NCBI GenBank assembly: GCA_965201045.1
Contig: OZ241746.1
Location: 3,906,001 to 3,970,000, forward strand
Direction: 5' to 3'
Length of the DNA: 64,000 bases
Origin: JAPORK01 sp026710285
GTDB lineage: Bacteria; Pseudomonadota; Gammaproteobacteria; Pseudomonadales; Endozoicomonadaceae
In this document: piece after piece, positions 49,156-57,618 of the stretch
How positions within the stretch are numbered: the stretch's first letter is position 1
Layout of the letters: every line of letters begins with the position of its first letter
Translations under genes and position numbers: made by a program
Notes under the pieces: model-generated
What the model was told of the DNA's origin: nothing
The model's input: the letters and a program-made list of their open reading frames with translations, nothing else
Database searches by the model: none

Positions 49156-51693
49156 TTAAGCTGCCATTATGGATGCTAATTTAGCCATAGGCTGCTTCGC
49201 TCCGGCAACACTTGCTTTCAGCTCACCCAATTCAAACAATACACTCCTTAACTCATCTATATTATCAGCATCAATTGCCTTAGCACCACGTTGTAGTAAC
49301 AACTGGTATTTTTCCGGATCAGTTGCCAGGTACGCCTGATCTTTATGGTATTCAAATATTTCCAATAAAAAGCCAGGATTTTTCCATATTTCAGTGCCGT
49401 TAATTGTTCCCATTTCTTTTAAGTGTGCTTCAGCTTCCTGGAACGCTTTCTGATCACCTTTATCAATACATGCCAAAGCATTATTTTTATGCGAATCAAA
49501 CCGATTTATAACTTCTGAACCTACATTTTCGCGATTGTAGTCATCAAACATATTTGCCTCTTGAAGAATTTCCTGCTTTAACACCTTTCCACGGTTTTCA
49601 GGAGAATGTTTCAGCTTAGATATTTGCTGGCGTATATGTCGTGCTTTTTCTGTTACAGCGCGGGTCGTTTCGCCTTCACTGGCATTATCCAGGACATCAT
49701 GTTGCGACTCTAACTCTTTTTCGATTTTTTCGTATTCTTCGTTAGCGCTACATCCAATGGCATTTTTGACATTATCAAGATCTTTCTCTGCATCTTTCAG
49801 TACTGATTTTGCCAGTTTAGTACCGCTGTTGAGATCAAAGGACTGATGACCAGCCTGATCAACATAGAATTTTGGTGTATCAAAGCTCTGACCAGTGGAT
49901 GCCAGTTCTACCGTTGCTGTTAACAATCCACTATCGCTCATTTTCCAGTGAAATATGATCTCATCGCCTTCACGAATTTTCATGCCATATTCCAAATCGT
50001 TCCCTGAAACCCGGAAAACACCAATGCAGAGATTGAGTTCCGGCTCCGACACACCTTCATCCTGGTATAGTTCAAAATCCAGATGTTCTTCTTTTTTACC
50101 ATATGGCAGATCAAGAGCTGCCCTGAATTTTTGAGAACCTTTAGCTGGTAATGAAGTTCCTTTTTCAAGTATGGCAATTAACTTATTTCTATTGCTGTTT
50201 GTTCCTTCCCGAACCTTAACAGCAATAGTTTGTGTGGCTGGTACACCAATTGAACTGGCATGCGTGCGGGTAATTACAAATTGTGCTGCAGCTTCCTTAA
50301 CTGGCTTACCTGTTTTATCAAAGACAGTAGCGTGGAAAGAATTTTTACCCATTTCGCTCAGATACAGGTCAACTGATGTTTTATTGGTAACTGGTATACG
50401 ACCAGAAGTCCAGCCAAAAGCACTATTAATCTCTACTTCACACCCGTCAGCAATATTAGAAGACTTTAGACGTAATTTGGCTTTATCATCAGATGAGCGT
50501 GATGGATAATCGTATTTTATATTAATCTTGCCCGTTACTTCCTGTGAAGCACGAGAGGTTTTTCTTTTTGTGGTTTCACCATCCCATACGTCCCATTCGC
50601 GGCTTTCACAGTAAATAGCAGCGCCCTGAGCAACAGCGGTCATTGGATCAACCTGCAGATCTGCTGGAATACCAAGGTCCTGGGAAACAGTACTACGTAT
50701 GTAGGGCATTTTTGTTGGACCACCGATAAATACAATGCGATCTATATCCTCATAGCTGTATCCATTGTCTTTTAATATTTTTCGTGATAATTCGATAGTT
50801 TTTTGAACTTCTTCGGAGATGAGTTGTTCCAGATCGGTTCTTGTTAATTCCACTTCAAGGTATATGTCGTTTCCATTTTCATCTTGCACTCTTACCTCAT
50901 CATCAGAAGCAAAAATTATCTCTTTCTCCATTGTAGAAAGATTTATTTTAGCTTTTTCTGCGGCTAAATGTGCAATTCGAATAACACGACGGTATTTTTC
51001 CTGCTTCTGAAAGTCATCCGGCAGATTAAAGTTTTCCATAATCCATGGTCGTACATAACTGTTAACGATAGCCCGGTCAAAATCCCTGCCACCCAGCATA
51101 TTAATACCTTCATGAGCGATAATATTGATGGCGCCCGAAATGCTTTGTACCAGTGCCAGATCAAATGTACCTCCACCGAGATCGTACACAAGGAACTGAC
51201 CGTTTTTATTTTTGCTGCAGGACATGGCAGCCATGGCGGCAGCAATTGGCTCTTGCAGTAAGGCTACTTTCTCTAAACCAGCCATTTCAGCAGCACGGAT
51301 GGTGGCTTCAGATTGCATTTGATTAAATGCTGCCGGAATAGTGATAACAGTACCATTGATTTCTTCGCTACCCGACTCGGTGAAAACTTGTCCGATAAGC
51401 TGTTTTAGAATATCGGCACTGCACTCTTCAGATGAGAATGCAAGAGACGATGCCTTGAGATCAATCTTAGTTGATGTTCCCATAAGGCGTTTAAAACCTG
51501 CGGCTACGTTTTCCGGTGATAATAGTGTTTGGTCATAAGCCCGTTTACCATATAGCTTATGCCCGCGTTTGTCCACATAAATAACAGATGCAAGCGTATC
51601 GCTTCCCTCGGAAGTTTTATAAACTTTTACTTCTGAATCGTTATATCCAGCTACGGCACTGTTTGTTGTGCCAAGATCAATACCAATATACAT
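49156..51693 (-). CDS. Divergent Hsp70 (DnaK-like) chaperone with long helical C-terminus
   Basis: 845 residues, versus about 640 for DnaK. The ATPase domain (1-370) is complete: phosphate-1 loop GIDLGTTNSAV (4-14), phosphate-2 loop YDLGGGTFD (170-178) and adenosine motif IVFIGGPTKMP (320-330). The substrate domain beyond 385 is very different from DnaK: a beta-rich segment of about 240 residues with EVTGKINIKYDYPS and GWTSGRIPVTNKTSVDLYLS, then a long helical region from about 650 (KDAEKDLDNVKNAIGC, ENRGKVLKQEILQEA). The C-terminus lacks EEVD/DnaK-type tails. It lies 4 nt after the GrpE-like gene. This is not the housekeeping DnaK; I read it as a dedicated chaperone of the cassette. Confidence 0.92.
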   Translation of the reverse strand: MYIGIDLGTTNSAVAGYNDSEVKVYKTSEGSDTLASVIYVDKRGHKLYGKRAYDQTLLSPENVAAGFKRLMGTSTKIDLKASSLAFSSEECSADILKQLIGQVFTESGSEEINGTVITIPAAFNQMQSEATIRAAEMAGLEKVALLQEPIAAAMAAMSCSKNKNGQFLVYDLGGGTFDLALVQSISGAINIIAHEGINMLGGRDFDRAIVNSYVRPWIMENFNLPDDFQKQEKYRRVIRIAHLAAEKAKINLSTMEKEIIFASDDEVRVQDENGNDIYLEVELTRTDLEQLISEEVQKTIELSRKILKDNGYSYEDIDRIVFIGGPTKMPYIRSTVSQDLGIPADLQVDPMTAVAQGAAIYCESREWDVWDGETTKRKTSRASQEVTGKINIKYDYPSRSSDDKAKLRLKSSNIADGCEVEINSAFGWTSGRIPVTNKTSVDLYLSEMGKNSFHATVFDKTGKPVKEAAAQFVITRTHASSIGVPATQTIAVKVREGTNSNRNKLIAILEKGTSLPAKGSQKFRAALDLPYGKKEEHLDFELYQDEGVSEPELNLCIGVFRVSGNDLEYGMKIREGDEIIFHWKMSDSGLLTATVELASTGQSFDTPKFYVDQAGHQSFDLNSGTKLAKSVLKDAEKDLDNVKNAIGCSANEEYEKIEKELESQHDVLDNASEGETTRAVTEKARHIRQQISKLKHSPENRGKVLKQEILQEANMFDDYNRENVGSEVINRFDSHKNNALACIDKGDQKAFQEAEAHLKEMGTINGTEIWKNPGFLLEIFEYHKDQAYLATDPEKYQLLLQRGAKAIDADNIDELRSVLFELGELKASVAGAKQPMAKLASIMAA

Positions 51694-51697
51694 TAAT

Positions 51698-52057
51698 TTA
51701 CTTTCCTTCTTTACTTAAAACTGCCTTGCCCATGCTCAATATCTGTTCACCAAGCATCACAGTGGGTTCCATCATATACTCAACGATAAGCTTTTCGTTA
51801 TCACTGAATTCATCATCATTTACTACGGTCACTGCCAGGTTTGGAGTGTAAGCTTTTCCTTCGTAGGAAATAATTTTGATATTATGTTGGTTCAGAATGG
51901 CAGTCAGTCTGCGTTCTGCATTACGATAATTGCTTTTCAGCCTTGTGTGTTTTTCCGTTGAAGACTCGGCAATGAGCCGTTCATACGAATTAAGTAATCG
52001 CCAGTAGTTGCCGGCGAGCGTAGCAAGACTGTTAATCATTTTTGTATCTTTTTCCAT
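51698..52057 (-). CDS. GrpE-like nucleotide-exchange factor candidate
   Basis: 119 residues from ATG 52057 (AGGA 10 nt upstream; an in-frame TTG at 52075 is possible). An N-terminal helix of about 55 residues with heptad-like spacing (LATLAGNYWRLLNSYERLIA, then NAERRLTAILNQ) is followed by a small beta domain: NIKIISYEGKAYTPNLAVTV and VEYMMEPTVMLGEQILSMGK. The helix plus a beta domain carrying YxPxxAV and a closing P-x-V-x-x-x-x-x-I/V motif is the GrpE layout, though much shorter and divergent. Its position 4 nt ahead of the Hsp70 gene strongly supports the exchange-factor role. Similarity is by pattern only. Confidence 0.7.
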   Translation of the reverse strand: MEKDTKMINSLATLAGNYWRLLNSYERLIAESSTEKHTRLKSNYRNAERRLTAILNQHNIKIISYEGKAYTPNLAVTVVNDDEFSDNEKLIVEYMMEPTVMLGEQILSMGKAVLSKEGK

Positions 52058-52154
52058 ACTATTTTTCCTATTCAAATGTAAAACTTTCTCCCCATGAGCT
52101 CATAATTTTCTGTGTGTCTTTTTCCAATTCGTATCTTTTGTTAACCAATTAGTA

Positions 52155-53264
52155 TTAAAAAAACCACATTATAATCTTCTTAATCACAACTAATATTGCA
52201 TATCCGATTGCATATCCGATTGCATTTACGATTACAATTCCAATAAACTTGACAAATATAGATTTGCATGACGTGATTAATGATTTTTTTTCATTGCTTA
52301 TCAGGCCTATAAGGGTTGTGAGGTCATCTTCAATTTTGGCAGAAGAGGAGGGAAGTCGTATAAAGATAATACGAAGTGACATTGCAAATTGAAATGATAA
52401 CTTATGATCATTTTTTACATTTGCAAGCCACAGGTATACGTCACGCATATCAAGATAAAGTTCTTTTGCCCGTTTTTCATCGAGACCTTTAGCCTGGTAT
52501 ATAAGTTGCAGAGGTCGGCTGTATACAGACCACTCTTTAAGTAACCTTATGATATTTTCAATAAAAGTATATGAATATGTTTGAACTTTCATTGCTTCAA
52601 CTTCGCATTTAATCTGATCTTCATAATATCTGAGTCTTGTAGTTACCCATGAATCATATTTTTCAGCCAGATTATCCATGAATGAAGTGCTTTTTTGATT
52701 ATCGATATACTCATCAACAAGATTATTAAACTTGTTTTCAGGGTGTTTTTCAGATAAAATATACGTCATTGCTGCTTCAGCGTGGATGTAACTGATTTCT
52801 GTAATGACGTCTTCTACCATTGTCTGATCTATAGCAGGGAAACCAGCTAGCGATCGATTGCTGTTCACACAGTTCAAAATAGTTATTGTATCAATTTGGG
52901 ATTGTGCATTAAAAAGATGATTTAATATCTCTTTTGTACCCTGCTTTTCAGAACAAAGATATGCAGCAACGTTGGCGCATGATAATCCACTCAGTGTTGG
53001 CAATAATTCGTGCAATTTTTTATAATCCGCACATCTAACAAGATTTGCTATCTTATGAGCTTTTTTGGGGCTGAGTTCAGGTAACCAGGCTATCTCAGCT
53101 TTTAATCTCGTTTTTGATGCCATGAGATTTTTCTGGGCAACCATTAAATCATATTCATCAATTTCGCCGTCTGCTACTTTTTCCTCAAACTGTTCTGCAA
53201 TGGTTGTTTTATTATCCTGTAGAGATAATTCTAACAGTATAAATGGGTTCTGATTTAAATCCAT
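52155..53264 (-). CDS. J-domain-like co-chaperone candidate with C-terminal membrane segment
   Basis: 369 residues. The first 70 (LNQNPFILLELSLQDNKTTI, then DEYDLMVAQKNLMASKTRLK and AEIAWLPEL) follow J-domain helix spacing: NPF-LL helix I, helix II, a loop, then helix III with arginine/lysine-rich end. The catalytic HPD tripeptide is absent; the loop reads DGEIDE. A helical domain follows (LVRCADYKKLHELLPTLSGL, LQLIYQAKGLDEKRAKELYL), ending in a hydrophobic anchor at about 340-369 (IVIVNAIGYAIGYAILVVIK). It lies 97 bp upstream of the GrpE-like gene. Divergent HPD-less J-like proteins encoded beside variant Hsp70s are known in other bacteria; interaction here is inferred. Confidence 0.75.
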   Translation of the reverse strand: MDLNQNPFILLELSLQDNKTTIAEQFEEKVADGEIDEYDLMVAQKNLMASKTRLKAEIAWLPELSPKKAHKIANLVRCADYKKLHELLPTLSGLSCANVAAYLCSEKQGTKEILNHLFNAQSQIDTITILNCVNSNRSLAGFPAIDQTMVEDVITEISYIHAEAAMTYILSEKHPENKFNNLVDEYIDNQKSTSFMDNLAEKYDSWVTTRLRYYEDQIKCEVEAMKVQTYSYTFIENIIRLLKEWSVYSRPLQLIYQAKGLDEKRAKELYLDMRDVYLWLANVKNDHKLSFQFAMSLRIIFIRLPSSSAKIEDDLTTLIGLISNEKKSLITSCKSIFVKFIGIVIVNAIGYAIGYAILVVIKKIIMWFF

Positions 53265-53848
53265 AGTATTTAGTTTATCTGTATTTTTTCATAGCAAATA
53301 TTAACCTATCTTTTATATCGGTTTACGCTTCCTATATTAAAGCCAATATATTACCCTGTTGATTAAATTAACAGTTTTTTCAATAACATATCAGTTGTTT
53401 AATGGACATTACTTTATTATTATGTGGGTTTAGGTGGTGTATCATTTATTGTATTTGTACGCACATAAACGGGTTAGTTAAAAAATGGACAATTTAATAT
53501 TTTGTTAACTGATATTTCTATTAAAGGAAGCATGTTAGCAAATTTTTTTTTAAAATGCAATTAAAATTACTGTTATTGAAACCTGAAAATAATTTTCAGG
53601 TCATGCTGGCAACTATTTTTAGAAGTTTAATAAAACAATACTTCGGACATTTTTTATAAGTTATTGATTTTAAAGGGATTTATTTTTTGTCTTGTTGTAA
53701 AAAATATCCTTTAAAATCAATAGCTTACAGTTTAACCCATAGTGGATTTTTAAAAACTGTCCAAAGTATTGATAAAGCTGGATGCTATTTATTTTTATTT
53801 GATTATGAAGTAAAAAATAAAAGGAATTTTTACCAAACGTTAAATATT
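53265..53848. other. Spacer between J-like paralogues, holding a MITE
   Basis: 584 bp. Apart from the MITE at 53636-53771 it is AT-rich with a small palindrome near 53583-53601 (cctgaaaataattttcagg). The operon reading of the cassette assumes transcription passes through this spacer or restarts in it. Confidence 0.5.
53636..53771. repeat. MITE related to the IS4-like element
   Basis: 136 bp with ends caatacttcggacat (left) and the complement of gtccaaagtattg (right), matching the 19-bp termini of the IS at 3539-4813 with one or two changes. Six-base flanks are ataaaa and ataaag, the same duplication length as for the IS. Internally, gttattgattttaaaggga pairs with cctttaaaatcaatagctta, so the whole unit can fold into a hairpin. 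No transposase. A plus frame of 63 codons overlaps it and is not a gene. Confidence 0.85.
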
Positions 53849-54808
53849 TCAGATATCATATACTGTTTGGTTTGTTAGTAAAAAATCAGGCTCATTGAAA
53901 ATATCAGCAAGTGATTGGACGAATTTTAATGCCAGATCGTAGCAGTTATCATTTTTAGCTGCAAGTAACCTGTATACATCATGCATTTCAAGAGAAAGCT
54001 CTTTTGTTCGTTTTTCATGCAGACCTTTAGCCTGATATATAAGTTGTAGTGGTCGGCTATATGCATTCCAGTCTCTAAGTAACATGATGAGTTCATTAGT
54101 AGAGCGTTCCGGATACATACCTAACTCTATTTTTTTTACATTCTTTTGAATCTGATCTTCATAATCTCTCAGCTTTACAATAACCCATGAATCATACTGT
54201 TCAGCTATATTGTCAATGAATGAAGCAATCTCCGGGGTAGTGATATATTTCTCTTTCTCAACAATATAAGTGAACAAATTGCCTGGATGGTTTGCAGACA
54301 TAATATACGTCATTGCTGATTTAGAATGAATGTAACTGATTTCTGTAATGACGTCTTCTACCATTACCTGATCTATAGCAGGGAAACCAGTCAACAATCG
54401 ATTGCTGTTCACACAGTTTAAAATAGTTGTTGTATCAATTTGGGGTTGTGCATCAAAAAGATGACTTAATATCTTTTTTGTACCCCGTTTTTCGGAACAA
54501 AGATATGCGGCAAGATTGGCACATGATAATCCATTTAGTGTTGGCAACAATTCTTGCAGATTTTTATAATCTGCACATCTGATAAGATTTGCTATCTCCT
54601 TAGCTTTTTTTGGATTGAGGTCAGGAAACCAGGCTATTTCAGCTTTTAACCTCGTTTTTGATGTCATGAGATTTTTCCGGGCAACCATTAAATCGTGTTC
54701 ATCAATTTCGCCATCTGCTACTTTTTCTTCAAACTGTTCTGCAATGGTGGTTTTATTATCTCGCAGCGATAATCCTAACAGTGTGAATGGGTTTTGACTT
54801 AAATTCAT
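53849..54808 (-). CDS. J-domain-like paralogue without membrane anchor
   Basis: 319 residues. About 65-70% identical by eye to the 369-residue neighbour across the first 290 residues (MNLSQNPFTLLGLSLRDNKT, DEHDLMVARKNLMTSKTRLK, LQLIYQAKGLHEKRTKELSL). The loop again reads DGEIDE instead of HPD. The C-terminal 50 residues and the hydrophobic anchor of the paralogue are missing; the frame ends at FLLTNQTVYDI 77 bp before the MITE. It could be a soluble variant or a copy shortened by decay at its 3' end. It is the first gene of the apparent cassette; the promoter should lie in 54809-55000. Confidence 0.7.
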   Translation of the reverse strand: MNLSQNPFTLLGLSLRDNKTTIAEQFEEKVADGEIDEHDLMVARKNLMTSKTRLKAEIAWFPDLNPKKAKEIANLIRCADYKNLQELLPTLNGLSCANLAAYLCSEKRGTKKILSHLFDAQPQIDTTTILNCVNSNRLLTGFPAIDQVMVEDVITEISYIHSKSAMTYIMSANHPGNLFTYIVEKEKYITTPEIASFIDNIAEQYDSWVIVKLRDYEDQIQKNVKKIELGMYPERSTNELIMLLRDWNAYSRPLQLIYQAKGLHEKRTKELSLEMHDVYRLLAAKNDNCYDLALKFVQSLADIFNEPDFLLTNQTVYDI

Positions 54809-55374
54809 GATTTTTCATTCCTGTTGTTTTTTTCGGGTAAAATTACTATTAATCTACTTTTAATCTGGTGAGCTTGTTTGCTGGTATAAAATGAGAGCCT
54901 ATTCTGTCAGCGATATTGCAATAGTCTATTAATTCTTTAATGGTCATTATTAAATCATTGGGTATGGTTTAAGGAAATAGATAATTTACTATGTTTATCT
55001 TCGCAATAATAAATAACTGATTTGAAAATAAAAGTTTAAATAATTAGCCAGCGTTATAAAACACTCGTGCCAAAATAAAGTAGAGTATCAAAAACCATTT
55101 TAAAATACAATAAAAATAATTTTTTTGTTATGCATATGAAATATATAAATAATCAAACTGAGATAGAACACATTCAGGTCCATGAATTCTTTTGTTTAAA
55201 AAAAGACAGCCAAAGTGAAAGGTTTGACTACGGCATAACTTACTTGTTTAGTAAGCAGTAATACTACAAAAAAACAGATTGCTAACAAGGAAAAGTAAAT
55301 CATTTTCAATATTGATCTAAAAATATAAATCTACCATACCAGAGGAATTTCGTGGCTGTTAAATATTATTATAT
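54809..55374. other. Spacer upstream of the chaperone cassette
   Basis: 566 bp of AT-rich sequence. No convincing reading frame or stable hairpin. It should contain the promoter of the J-like/GrpE-like/Hsp70 genes; no sigma-32-like promoter was identified. Confidence 0.45.
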
Positions 55375-55875
55375 TGTCTTTCAGATAAATAAAAGAATGA
55401 GGTAACCTGGACTACTTTATAGCCCGCTATAATAGCTGCATTAGGTGCAAAAATAGCCAGCAGGGCTTACGCACCAAGAGAATCATTCTCATTTGAAGCT
55501 TCATATAACACTTTTTTGAGACTCAATCTGTGCATTTTAACTTCTAACTGACCGTTGATCTGTTTTTGATAAGGTATAAAACTATGAACATCTGTACATT
55601 TTGTGCTTAAAAAGTAATTGTTTTATTTGGTTATTAAGAATCATTCTCTTGGTGCGTAAGCCCTGAAATAGCCAGCTGATTTACTTCCTTTTCATTAAAC
55701 TAACGATGCCTGTCTTAATTAAATTTTTCAACCCAATCATTTATCTGACAAAAAAAGCATGTTTTTTGTCGCTTAATTTTTTAGATTGTTATAATAAATT
55801 CAATTGTTTAATGGATTATTTAATATATAAAATGAAATGTTATTAATGCAGAACGTCATTTCTCTTATTGTCCAT
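55375..55875 (-). pseudogene. Decayed second copy of pyrI and the start of pyrB
   Basis: From 55376 the plus strand reads gtctttcagataaataaaag and gaatgaggtaacc, a close match to the middle of the intact pyrI at about 57173; then ctactttatag, gcattaggtgcaaaaatagc and gatttacttcc, as in pyrI at 57295-57360. About 85 bp are deleted in between, and a 205-bp MITE interrupts the copy at 55461-55665. Further on, tttttgtcgcttaatttttt and tccatacagataaatttat match the first codons and leader of pyrB (58430-58570) with most of pyrB missing. Leader similarity continues to about 55965 (agtacaacaaata). This is therefore a remnant of a duplicated pyrBI operon, unable to encode protein. Confidence 0.85.
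55461..55665. repeat. MITE inserted in the pyrI pseudogene
   Basis: 205 bp with perfect 23-bp terminal inverted repeats that begin cagggcttacgcaccaag. It is flanked by a perfect 10-bp direct repeat, aaatagccag, at 55451-55460 and 55666-55675. The intact pyrI has a single copy of these ten bases, which proves insertion by transposition. The interior has no transposase frame. The parent element is not in the window. Confidence 0.9.
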
Positions 55876-55965
55876 ACAGATAAATTTATGCATGCAATTA
55901 TTGATTTAACATCTGAGATCCCGTTAAAAGGTGAAAATGCTGTTTTTTAGTACAACAAATAGACT

Positions 55966-56149
55966 TAAAGATTTTTATATTTTAGCTGATATAACTAACG
56001 TTTTTTGTCGTTTAAAAAAGATAAATATACAATATCTTGTAATTATGATTGACACCAGGGGGATCATTATGTAAAGATAATGAAATTGTCTTTTATTGCA
56101 TGTGCTCACTGACTCTGTAAATATAATTAAAAAACGAAAAGGAAACTTT
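55966..56149. other. Short spacer before the exported protein gene
   Basis: Contains a third occurrence of a ttttttgtcgttt word (56010-56022) that also appears in pyrB and its pseudogene, perhaps a leftover of further duplication. The AAAGGAAA ribosome site of the next gene lies at 56138-56145. Confidence 0.35.
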
Positions 56150-56767
56150 ATGAATTTTTTTATCCGTATGATGTTAATTATTTTATTACCTGGCTATTTA
56201 TCAGTAAATGTTTTTGCTGGTAATCTAAATGATGACCAGCAGGCACTTTCTAATGATGTTTACCCATTTGACGGCGAGTTCGAAATCTACGAGGATGATA
56301 CTGGGTTTGGTAATCTATCAAAATCAATCGATGGCTGTTGGAAATTAACTAACACGATTGGAGAAATAGGAACAATCCCTGGTTTCTGGGATACAAATAA
56401 AAATGTTAACGAGCGTCATAAACAAACCTTGCACATAGGTGATCGTTATGTAGTGATGGTTAATGATAGTAAGGAATTTTTAGATATACCTAAACAAAAA
56501 AATTCTGCTTGTAGGTCATATTATAATAACGCTGGTTCTCTTGTTAATGAGCTTAATTATACTGATAATGAGACAAAAGAAAATGTACAATGGATTTTGA
56601 AGTATCGTGGTAATAAAGATAATTTAACGGCTACCATAAAAGTTACGGAAAATATAGAAGGTAAACCTCCAGAGGAGAAAACCTTGCATTTTACAAAGCA
56701 ATTCGATTCTAATCATCGAAGAATGTGTTTAAATGGCTTTCCTTATGCTTTCGATGAAGTTGATTAA
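56150..56767 (+). CDS. Exported protein of unknown function
   Basis: 205 residues from ATG 56150, which has AAAGGAAA 5 nt upstream; an in-frame ATG at 56096 would add 18 non-signal residues and has no ribosome site. A clear signal peptide (MNFFIRMMLIILLPGYLSVN, cleavage after VFA) precedes an acidic mature protein with four cysteines, one in DGCWKLTN, suggesting disulphides in the periplasm or outside. The mature domain has alternating short strands (HIGDRYVVMVNDSKEF, WILKYRGNKDNLTATIKVTE), perhaps a lipocalin- or META-like barrel; that is a guess. It stands alone between two pyrimidine loci, followed by a palindrome. Confidence 0.75.
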   Translation: MNFFIRMMLIILLPGYLSVNVFAGNLNDDQQALSNDVYPFDGEFEIYEDDTGFGNLSKSIDGCWKLTNTIGEIGTIPGFWDTNKNVNERHKQTLHIGDRYVVMVNDSKEFLDIPKQKNSACRSYYNNAGSLVNELNYTDNETKENVQWILKYRGNKDNLTATIKVTENIEGKPPEEKTLHFTKQFDSNHRRMCLNGFPYAFDEVD

Positions 56768-56810
56768 AGAAATGAGTCTTCTGACTAATTTAAACATAAC
56801 CTAAATCCTG

Positions 56811-56872
56811 TGTAATTGTCTGTTCCTGTAACTATACTTACAACTAAAAAACAGTGAGAACAGACAATTACA
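56811..56872. repeat. Perfect 15-bp inverted repeat
   Basis: tgtaattgtctgttc at 56811-56825 and gaacagacaattaca at 56858-56872, 32-nt loop. It lies 44 bp after the exported-protein gene; it may be a terminator-like stem or the ends of a tiny MITE. The rest of the 337-bp gap to pyrI is featureless. Confidence 0.6.
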
Positions 56873-57104
56873 AAAATCTAACAGCAGTAAGAATTTAGTA
56901 AAAAATTATAGTATCAATTTAATCCGAAGCTTTTTGAATAAACGTAGTGAAACACTTACAAATTTTACAGAAAAAGCAGTTTCTAACTTGACCATTAACC
57001 AGTGTAAATTTAAATTATTTTTAGGGTATGCTCTTGTGGCTGTTATCAGTTAAACATTAAAGTTCTAATTTCATCATTATCTGATAGCACGCTTATCTTA
57101 AAAA

Positions 57105-57596
57105 TCAGATTTCTGCAAAAATATCCAGCTTAAATGATTTTTCACAGTAATGACATTGTAAAATAGTCTGACCCTGTCTTTCAGATAAATGAAAGGATGA
57201 GGTAACCGGTTCATTATGGCTAATGCAGTTAGAATTAGGACAAATGAATAATCCGTGTATAGATGAAGGTAAAGACATTTTGGTTTTTTGGACCACTTTA
57301 TAGTCTGCAATGACATTAATGGTCGCATTAGGCGCAAAAATAGCCAGCCGATTTACTTCCTGTTCATTAAACTGACGGTGCTCTATCTTAATTAAATCTT
57401 TCAGCCCCATCATTTTGCTGGGTAAATTAAAACCTACTGCAATACGCACTTTACTGGCAAATAAATTGAGCGACTTAATAATCTTAACTCCCTGAGTAGC
57501 AGGAATATGATCAATCACCACTCCATCTTTTATCGCTTCTACCTGCAAGCTTTTACCATTTCCTGGTTTTAAATCTGTTGAGTCGTAATCGGACAA
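57105..57596 (-). CDS. pyrI: Aspartate carbamoyltransferase regulatory chain
   Basis: Regulatory subunit that binds CTP/ATP and confers allostery on PyrB in the aspartate transcarbamoylase complex. I place the start at TTG 57596 because GAGGAG lies 6 nt upstream; a GTG at 57617 would overlap pyrB and extend the N-terminus beyond the family. 163 residues. Motifs: LQVEAIKDGVVIDHIPATQG, GFNLPSKMMGLKDLIKIE, and the zinc site CPNSNC and CHYC (four Cys), all intact. It follows pyrB by 22 bp in one operon. Carrying pyrI is a gammaproteobacterial trait of class B transcarbamoylases. A broken second copy lies 1.3 kb away. Confidence 0.94.
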   Translation of the reverse strand: MSDYDSTDLKPGNGKSLQVEAIKDGVVIDHIPATQGVKIIKSLNLFASKVRIAVGFNLPSKMMGLKDLIKIEHRQFNEQEVNRLAIFAPNATINVIADYKVVQKTKMSLPSSIHGLFICPNSNCISHNEPVTSSFHLSERQGQTILQCHYCEKSFKLDIFAEI

Positions 57597-57618
57597 AATT
57601 ATCTCCTCAATTTCCACA

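Noticed and set aside
49156..51693. Housekeeping DnaK or HscA
   Set aside because: The ATPase part fits, but the substrate domain, length and neighbours do not: no dnaJ, grpE of normal size or isc genes are adjacent.
53687..53878. 63-codon plus frame beside the J-like paralogue
   Set aside because: Starts inside the MITE and runs antisense into the 3' end of the J-like gene; no ribosome site.
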